Shown here one piece after another: positions 62,058-64,000 of a stretch of 64,000 nucleotides of DNA. The stretch is from Mycobacterium lehmannii (GTDB lineage: Bacteria; Actinomycetota; Actinomycetes; Mycobacteriales; Mycobacteriaceae). Numbering within the stretch: position 1 is the first letter of the stretch; each line of letters opens with the position of its first letter. The notes under the pieces are model-generated. The model was not told where the DNA came from and made no database searches. It saw only the letters and a list, made by a program, of their open reading frames with translations. The position numbers and the translations under genes are program-made. The stretch covers positions 56,307 through 120,306 of the forward strand of contig NZ_NKCN01000017.1 of NCBI RefSeq assembly GCF_002245535.1, written 5' to 3'.

Positions 62058-63527
62058 TCACAGTCCGATTCCCCGGTAACGCGCCAGCCGCGCCTGCAAC
62101 CGTTGCTCGCCCGGAACGGCGCGCAGCTCGTGCAGTTCGTTGGCGACGACGGCAGACAACCGCTGTGTGAACTGCAGCGGTTCGTCGGCGGCATCGGGGT
62201 TTTCGGGCACGACCACGTCGACGATGCCGTTGCGCAACAGGTCTACGGACCGAATACCCTGCGCTGCCGCCAGTTCCGGGGCGTGGTCGAGATCGCGGAA
62301 CACGATCGCGCTGGCTCCCTCCGGCGGAAGCGGCGCCAGCCAGCCGTGCAGCGCCGCCAACACCCGGTCGGCGGGCACCATCGCCAGCGCCGGCCCGCCG
62401 CTGCCCTGACCCAACAGCACCGACACCGTCGGAGTGTCCAGGGTGACCAGTTCGGCCAGGCAGCGCGCGATCTCGCCGGCCAGCCCACCCTGCTCAGCCT
62501 CGACGGTCAACGCCGGGCCCGCCGTGTCGATCACGAGCACCAGGGGCAGCTGCAGACCTTCGGCCAACGCCATACCCCGCCGCGCCTCACGCAGCGCCGC
62601 AGGCCCGACCATTCCGCCGACCACGCGTTGTTGTCCGAGCACCACCGCGGGCTGCCCGCCGAACCGAGCCAGCGCCAACAGCGTCGTCGCCGCCTCGCCC
62701 TGCCCGGTGCCCGACAACAGCACCCGCTCGGTCGTCCCGTGCCGCAGCAGATATCCCACGCCCGGGCGGTCCGGCCGCCGCGAGGCCTCCACCGACTCCC
62801 ACGCCGGCACGTCGGGCAGCGGCCCGAGTTCGGGCCCAGACGGCGGCGAGCCCGGCGGATCGGCAACCACGGTCAGCGTCCGGTTCAGCGTCGCGCGCAA
62901 CGCGTCGAGCGGCACCACGCCGTCGATGACGCCGTGCCGGTGCAGGTTCTCGGCGGTCTGGATGCCTTCGGGGAACGGCTCGCCGTAGAGGTGTTCGTAC
63001 ACCCGCGGGCCGAGGAAGCCGATCAGCGCGCCGGGCTCGGCGCCGGTCACATGCCCCAGCGATCCCCACGACGCGAACACCCCGCCGGTCGTGGGATGCC
63101 GCAGGTACACCAGATACGGCAGATGCGCGCGCTTGTGCAGTTCGACGGCCGCGGCGATCTTGACCATCTGCAGGAACGCGACGGTGCCCTCCTGCATCCG
63201 GGTGCCGCCCGAACTGGGCGAGGCCAGCAGCGGCAGCCGTTCTGCCGTCGCCCGTTGCACCGCCGCGGTGATCCGCTCGGCCGCCGCCACCCCGATCGAG
63301 CCGGCCAGGAAGTCGAACTCGCACAGCACCACGGCGACGCGGCGGCCGAACACGGTGCCTTCGCCGGTCACCACCGACTCGTCCAGGCCGGTCTTGGCGG
63401 CCGCGGCGTCCAACGCGCGCCGGTAGTCGCCGTCGGCCCCGACGTCCAGCGGAGGGCCGTCCCAACCGCGGAACGACCCGCGGTCCAGCACGGCATCACG
63501 CACCTCGAGGGCACCGATCCGACTCAT
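62058..63527 (-). CDS. accD3: Acyl-CoA carboxylase carboxyltransferase AccD3
   Basis: The protein has 489 residues from the ATG at 63527 (a GTG one codon earlier is possible). It has two crotonase-like halves; the first carries SPSSGGTRMQEGTVAFLQM and TGGVFASWGSLGH, and the second GEAATTLLALARFGGQP, GPAALREARRGM and LLGQGSGGPALAM. These match AccD3 of M. tuberculosis (Rv0904c) as I remember it, including the MSRI start. It is an acyl-CoA carboxylase beta-type subunit of unsettled substrate. Its divergent neighbour is echA6, the same arrangement as in M. tuberculosis. Confidence 0.9.
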   Translation of the reverse strand: MSRIGALEVRDAVLDRGSFRGWDGPPLDVGADGDYRRALDAAAAKTGLDESVVTGEGTVFGRRVAVVLCEFDFLAGSIGVAAAERITAAVQRATAERLPLLASPSSGGTRMQEGTVAFLQMVKIAAAVELHKRAHLPYLVYLRHPTTGGVFASWGSLGHVTGAEPGALIGFLGPRVYEHLYGEPFPEGIQTAENLHRHGVIDGVVPLDALRATLNRTLTVVADPPGSPPSGPELGPLPDVPAWESVEASRRPDRPGVGYLLRHGTTERVLLSGTGQGEAATTLLALARFGGQPAVVLGQQRVVGGMVGPAALREARRGMALAEGLQLPLVLVIDTAGPALTVEAEQGGLAGEIARCLAELVTLDTPTVSVLLGQGSGGPALAMVPADRVLAALHGWLAPLPPEGASAIVFRDLDHAPELAAAQGIRSVDLLRNGIVDVVVPENPDAADEPLQFTQRLSAVVANELHELRAVPGEQRLQARLARYRGIGL

Positions 63528-63553
63528 CACGCGAGCGTATATAGGCTGGCGAC

Positions 63554-64000
63554 ATGATTGGTGTGACCCGCGACGGCCACGTGATGACCCTGGAGATGCA
63601 GCGCGCCGAGCGCCGCAACGCCCTGAACGCCGAACTCGTCGACGGGCTCCGGGAAGCGATCGAGAAGGCCACCGCCGAGGACGTCCGCGCGATCGTGCTG
63701 ACCGGCCAGGGCCACGTCTTCAGCTCCGGCGCCGACCTCTCCGGCGGCCAAGGGGTCGCCGACGAACTGCCCGATAAAGCCCGGGCGCTCAACCTGGCCA
63801 TCGACGCGGCACCCGTACCGGTCATCGGCGCCATCAACGGACCCGCGATCGGCGCCGGGGTCATCCTGTCGATGATCTGCGACCTGCGCGTCGTCGCCCC
63901 CGAGGCGTACTTCCAGTTTCCGGTCGCGAAATACGGCATCGCGCTGGACAACTGGAGCATCCGCCGGTTGACGACGCGCAGGTCGCAGATCATCGACAGG
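63554..64000 (+). CDS. echA6: Enoyl-CoA hydratase/isomerase-family EchA6, partial
   Basis: An open frame from the ATG at 63554 runs off the right edge after 149 codons. It has crotonase-family features: RNALNAELVDGL, VFSSGADLSGG and GAINGPAIGAG (oxyanion-hole regions). Next to accD3 and divergent from it, as in M. tuberculosis (Rv0905), it is most likely EchA6, a catalytically atypical acyl-CoA-binding protein linked to mycolic acid synthesis. The C-terminal half is outside the window. Confidence 0.88.
   Translation, partial: MIGVTRDGHVMTLEMQRAERRNALNAELVDGLREAIEKATAEDVRAIVLTGQGHVFSSGADLSGGQGVADELPDKARALNLAIDAAPVPVIGAINGPAIGAGVILSMICDLRVVAPEAYFQFPVAKYGIALDNWSIRRLTTRRSQIIDR

Noticed and set aside
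62103..63557. A 484-codon plus-strand frame opposite accD3
   Set aside because: AccD3 on the other strand has clear family motifs over its full length; this frame is an antisense shadow.

Overview
The window comes from a high-GC actinobacterium, almost certainly a glycopeptidolipid (GPL)-producing Mycobacterium. The signs are a GPL-type tetrapeptide synthetase (Mps1/Mps2) with an MbtH helper and Gap membrane proteins, TB8.4-like secreted proteins, and an AccD3/EchA6 gene pair at the right edge in the arrangement I recall for M. tuberculosis Rv0904c/Rv0905. All names and functions come from reading motifs by eye; no database was searched.

Layout. 1-2235: insertion-sequence debris (an IS21-type transposase running off the left edge, an IS110 fragment, an IS481 fragment). 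2392-8156: accessory sugar and transport genes (Gfo/Idh/MocA oxidoreductase, methyltransferase, GT2 glycosyltransferase, a three-gene DrrABC-like ABC exporter). 8157-10077: a long gene-free leader. 10078-29043: mbtH-mps1-mps2-gap, tightly packed. 29291-30186: two convergent TB8.4/hemophore-like secreted proteins flanking a long inverted repeat. 30683-39925: sugar decoration genes (three paralogous GT1-type glycosyltransferases, a C-methyltransferase, another methyltransferase, a dTDP-rhamnose-type epimerase). 40224-49414: a second gap and a second Mps2-like NRPS. 49401-53722: an SDR, htpG and an acyltransferase-3 gene. 54248-54502: a truncated duplicate of the htpG 3' end, which probably marks the right edge of the island. 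54671-64000: ordinary chromosomal genes (heterodimeric ABC exporter, monooxygenase and epoxide hydrolase, small proteins, accD3, echA6).

How it works together. Mps1 (C-A-PCP-E-C-A-PCP-E-C) and Mps2 (A-PCP-E-C-A-PCP-R) have the domain order expected for fatty acyl-D-Phe-D-allo-Thr-D-Ala-alaninol. The glycosyltransferases, epimerase, methyltransferases and acyltransferase would decorate that core, and the Gap and Drr-like proteins would help move it to the surface.

The most unusual element is the second Mps2-like gene. It has no upstream Mps1 of its own. It shares a gapless, apparently identical 3,305-bp A-PCP-E block with mps2, but carries a different last condensation domain, a last adenylation domain with a different predicted pocket, and its own reductase. 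This looks like a recent natural module replacement or gene conversion, and could let one strain make two GPL cores.
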